DNA of 6,643 nucleotides. Source: Pseudomonadota bacterium. Its GTDB lineage: Bacteria; Pseudomonadota; Alphaproteobacteria; Acetobacterales; Acetobacteraceae. The DNA lies in contig JAKBCX010000089.1 in NCBI GenBank assembly GCA_021807465.1, positions 1 through 6,643 of the forward strand, written 5' to 3'. Below are positions 4,510 to 6,643 of this stretch, in pieces. Position numbers and translations under genes: made by a program. Under the pieces are notes generated by a model. The model worked only from the letters and a program-made list of their open reading frames with translations. It was not told where the DNA came from and searched no databases. Each line of letters begins with the position of its first letter. The first letter of the stretch is position 1.

Positions 4510-6186
4510 ATGAGCTTACGCCAGTCTTTACTTCGCGCGACGCTATGCGTCTCCGCAGCTTTGATGGCCTTTGGGCCGGCGCTTCCCGCTGAAGCCGCCA
4601 CCCCGGTTGGGGGTAAGGCCCCTACCAGTCTGGTTTGGGGCGAAATCGCGGTGAACAACATCAAGACCGCGACGCCGATCAAGCATCTCGTTATTATCTA
4701 CAATGAAAACGTTTCGTTCGATCATTATTTTGCCACCTACCCCAACGCGGCCAATCCTTCTGGCGAGCCGTCCTTTACCGCAGCTTCCGGCACGCCGTCC
4801 GTCGATGGCCTGTCTGGCACGCTGTTGACGAATAACCCGAACTACACCAACACTGCCAACGGCACTGGCGCGGCGAATCCGTTCCGCCTCGACCGTTCGC
4901 AGGCCGCCACGGCTGACCAGAACCATGGCTATACCGCCGAGCAGCAGGCCTATGATGATGGCAAGGCCGATCTGTTTCCTAAATATACGGGTAAAGGCAC
5001 ATCCGGCGGCGCTGGCGCTTTTGCCACCACGGGCCAAGTGATGGGCTATTATGATGGCAACACCGTAACCGCCCTGTGGAATTATGCCCAGCACTACGCC
5101 ATGAGTGATGCGGCCTATACCGATACGTATGGTCCCTCGACCCCCGGCGCGCTGGAAGTGGTGGCGGGCCAGACCAATGCCGTTGATTTGGTGGCTAGCA
5201 ACAAATCCTATTATTATGTCACTAATAGCGACGGCAGCAAAACGCTAATCAGCGATGTCGATCCTGGCTATGATGTTTGCTCCAACACGTCAAACCAAGT
5301 GATGATAAATGCCAATAATATTGGCGATCTGCTCAACATGGCTCATGTTCCCTGGGGCGGTTTCATGGGGGGCTTCACCCTGGGTGCAACGAATGCCAAC
5401 GGCACCACTGGCTGCGCCCGCAGCACGGTTTCCACCGTCGTGGGGCAGACAGTGGCGGATTATATCCCGCACCATAACTGGTTCCAGTATTTCGCCTCTA
5501 CCGCCAATCCCACCCATGCCCGCGCGGCCAATATGCAGTCGGTTGGTTTCACCTTCGACCATAACGGCGCGGTTGACCCCGCTAACCATGAATATGGCCT
5601 GCGTGACTTTTTGAATGTGGCGCGGAAAGGGTATTTGCCGGCGGTTTCCTATGTGAAGCTCACCGCCTATCAGGATGGCCATGCCGGATATTCTGACCCG
5701 CTCGATGAGCAGACTGGCATTGTGCAGGTGGTAAATACCGTGATGCGCATGAAGGACTGGAAGAACACAGCCATTATAATCTCGTATGATGACTCCGATG
5801 GCTGGTACGATCACGCCTATGTGCCGCCAACCAATGCGTCTTATGACACCGCTGCCGATCAGCTGAACGGCCCTGGCGTGTGTGGTACGGGTACGCCGCG
5901 CATTGGCGTGTCCCGCAAGCCCGTGAATGGCCGTTGCGGTCCTGGTACGCGCATTCCATTCATTGTCATCTCGCCCTGGGCGAAGCAGAACTACGTTTCC
6001 CATACGCTCATCAGCCAGGCTTCGGTTGTGAAGTTCATCGAGTATAACTGGCTGAAGGGACGCAGCCTGGGTGGCGGTTCGTTCGATAGCAGCGCCGGTT
6101 CCATCCTGGATATGTTCGATTTCAGCGGCTCGGGCAACACGCCGAAGCTGATGCTGTACCCGAACACCGGCGAGGCGGCGCACTAA
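4510..6186 (+). CDS. secreted phosphoesterase (PF04185), AcpA acid phosphatase / phospholipase C type
   Basis: This 558-residue exported hydrolase releases phosphate or head groups from phosphomonoesters or phospholipids; the true substrate is unknown. A Sec signal peptide (R4, R9, hydrophobic 10-23) ends near A-E-A (27-29). Family motifs occur in order: HLVIIYNENVSFDHYF (59-74) with metal-site E66/N67; DQNHGYTAEQQAYDDG (136-151); TYGPSTPGALEVVAG (206-220), holding S210/T211, the expected nucleophile site as in AcpA; SYVKLTAYQDGHAGYSDP (380-397); ISYDDSDGWYDH (424-435) with D427, D428, H435; and IPFIVISPWAK (482-492). Cys pairs 257/302 and 458/476 could form disulfides. AGGTGA (4498-4503) lies 6 bases before the ATG. 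Nearby T2SS genes make T2SS export plausible. The gene is monocistronic, with a strong terminator after it. The family is firm; phosphatase against phospholipase C is open. Confidence 0.92.
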   Translation: MSLRQSLLRATLCVSAALMAFGPALPAEAATPVGGKAPTSLVWGEIAVNNIKTATPIKHLVIIYNENVSFDHYFATYPNAANPSGEPSFTAASGTPSVDGLSGTLLTNNPNYTNTANGTGAANPFRLDRSQAATADQNHGYTAEQQAYDDGKADLFPKYTGKGTSGGAGAFATTGQVMGYYDGNTVTALWNYAQHYAMSDAAYTDTYGPSTPGALEVVAGQTNAVDLVASNKSYYYVTNSDGSKTLISDVDPGYDVCSNTSNQVMINANNIGDLLNMAHVPWGGFMGGFTLGATNANGTTGCARSTVSTVVGQTVADYIPHHNWFQYFASTANPTHARAANMQSVGFTFDHNGAVDPANHEYGLRDFLNVARKGYLPAVSYVKLTAYQDGHAGYSDPLDEQTGIVQVVNTVMRMKDWKNTAIIISYDDSDGWYDHAYVPPTNASYDTAADQLNGPGVCGTGTPRIGVSRKPVNGRCGPGTRIPFIVISPWAKQNYVSHTLISQASVVKFIEYNWLKGRSLGGGSFDSSAGSILDMFDFSGSGNTPKLMLYPNTGEAAH

Positions 6187-6196
6187 GCCTGCTACC

Positions 6197-6233
6197 GGGC
6201 GCATCTGGATTATAACCAGATGCGCCCAAATTT
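6197..6233 (+). terminator. strong intrinsic terminator after the phosphoesterase
   Basis: GGGCGCATCTGG (6197-6208) pairs perfectly with CCAGATGCGCCC (6216-6227), a 12-bp GC-rich stem with a 7-nt loop, followed by AAATTT. It starts 10 bp after the stop codon. The T tract is short, but the stem is the most stable hairpin in the window. Its arms share a 7-nt unit with the next inverted repeat. Confidence 0.82.
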
Positions 6234-6244
6234 GCTGATGACTA

Positions 6245-6288
6245 AAAGATGCGATCAGCGGGGGTGATCTCCTTCTGGCCGCATCTTT
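6245..6288. repeat. second inverted repeat in the peroxidase leader
   Basis: AAAGATGCG (6245-6253) and CGCATCTTT (6280-6288) are exact reverse complements 26 bases apart. Inside, GATCA (6253-6257) and TGATC (6265-6269) form an alternative small stem around a G-rich loop. It lies just upstream of the cytochrome c peroxidase ribosome-binding site and could be a leader structure, a second terminator (the 3' arm ends in TTT) or a protein-binding site. Confidence 0.6.
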
Positions 6289-6315
6289 GCCAATGGGACC
6301 GGAGAATAGAGCGCC

Positions 6316-6643
6316 GTGCGTATTGCCAGTATTGTTGTGCTTGTGTTGGTGCTGGGTCTCAGCGCTGCCACAGCGGCGTTGATCCGCAGCCCGATCCCAT
6401 TGTTTGACTGGTTTTCCAACCCTGTTACCGCCTTAAAGCTGAACCAGGGAGAAAACCCCGCGCCTGTGCAGCTGGTTCGCCCGGCGGTGCAGCCGCTTTC
6501 CGCCATGGCGCAGCTTGGCAAGGCGATTTTCTTCGATAAGACTTTATCTGCCTCTGGCGAGATGTCTTGCGCCTCTTGCCACAGCCCTGCGCATAGCTAT
6601 GGCCCGCCGAATGGTCTGCCGGCCCAATTTGGCGGCCCCGTGC
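6316..6643 (+). CDS. di-haem cytochrome c peroxidase / MauG-family protein, 5' part
   Basis: The reading frame is open from GTG 6316 to the window edge (109 residues seen). An in-frame TAG at 6307 and GGAG at 6301-6304, 11 bases upstream, fix the start. Residues 4-22 are hydrophobic and act as a signal peptide or membrane anchor. The stretch LGKAIFFDKTLSASGEMSCASCHSP (67-91) is the N-terminal signature of bacterial cytochrome c peroxidases, with the first haem c site C85-x-x-C88-H89. Full-length members have a second CXXCH and reduce hydrogen peroxide in the periplasm using electrons from c-type cytochromes; MauG relatives oxidise other substrates. The second haem site lies beyond the window. 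The phosphoesterase terminator between them argues for separate transcription. Confidence 0.88.
   Translation, partial: MRIASIVVLVLVLGLSAATAALIRSPIPLFDWFSNPVTALKLNQGENPAPVQLVRPAVQPLSAMAQLGKAIFFDKTLSASGEMSCASCHSPAHSYGPPNGLPAQFGGPV

Noticed and set aside
5290..6204. Long minus-strand frame of about 304 codons antisense to the phosphoesterase
   Set aside because: It is an antisense shadow of a well-conserved gene in GC-rich DNA, with no family motifs of its own.

Overview
The window looks like a chromosomal segment of a GC-rich Gram-negative bacterium, most likely an alphaproteobacterium. Acetobacteraceae-like acidophiles are my best guess, from the mix of short genes, the scattered type II secretion genes and the AcpA-type phosphoesterase next to a di-haem peroxidase. 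That placement is inferred from gene content and style, not from any search.

Layout. The window opens inside a tRNA-Ser (anticodon UGA at bases 1-3). A hairpin-bearing gap follows, then a tiny Pro/Ala-rich lipoprotein gene (-). Divergent from it is an L,D-transpeptidase of the YcbB/LdtD type (+), predicted to be a lipoprotein and lacking the usual peptidoglycan-binding domain. Convergent with the transpeptidase is a probable two-gene minus-strand unit: a small SLT-fold lytic transglycosylase, then a carboxymuconolactone-decarboxylase/AhpD-like protein. The transglycosylase starts head to head with gspG (+), the major pseudopilin of a type II secretion system (T2SS). gspG converges on a bitopic GspC/GspN-like protein (-). 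Divergent from that, across a 233-bp regulatory gap, is a 558-aa secreted phosphoesterase (PF04185, AcpA/phospholipase C type) closed by a strong 12-bp terminator hairpin. The window ends inside a membrane-anchored cytochrome c peroxidase/MauG-like gene with one visible CXXCH haem motif.

Themes. Most products act in the cell envelope. The lipoprotein, transpeptidase and transglycosylase concern peptidoglycan; GspG and the GspC/N-like protein belong to T2SS; the phosphoesterase has a Sec signal peptide and is the kind of enzyme T2SS exports. A working hypothesis is that the transglycosylase helps the secretion apparatus through the wall and that the phosphoesterase is one of its cargoes.

I found no clearly new system. 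The items most worth a second look are the four-armed inverted repeat between the phosphoesterase and the peroxidase, the small dispersed T2SS gene pair beside a likely substrate, the domain-minimised transpeptidase and the face-to-face start regions of the transglycosylase and gspG. No gene-free stretch exceeds 300 bp.
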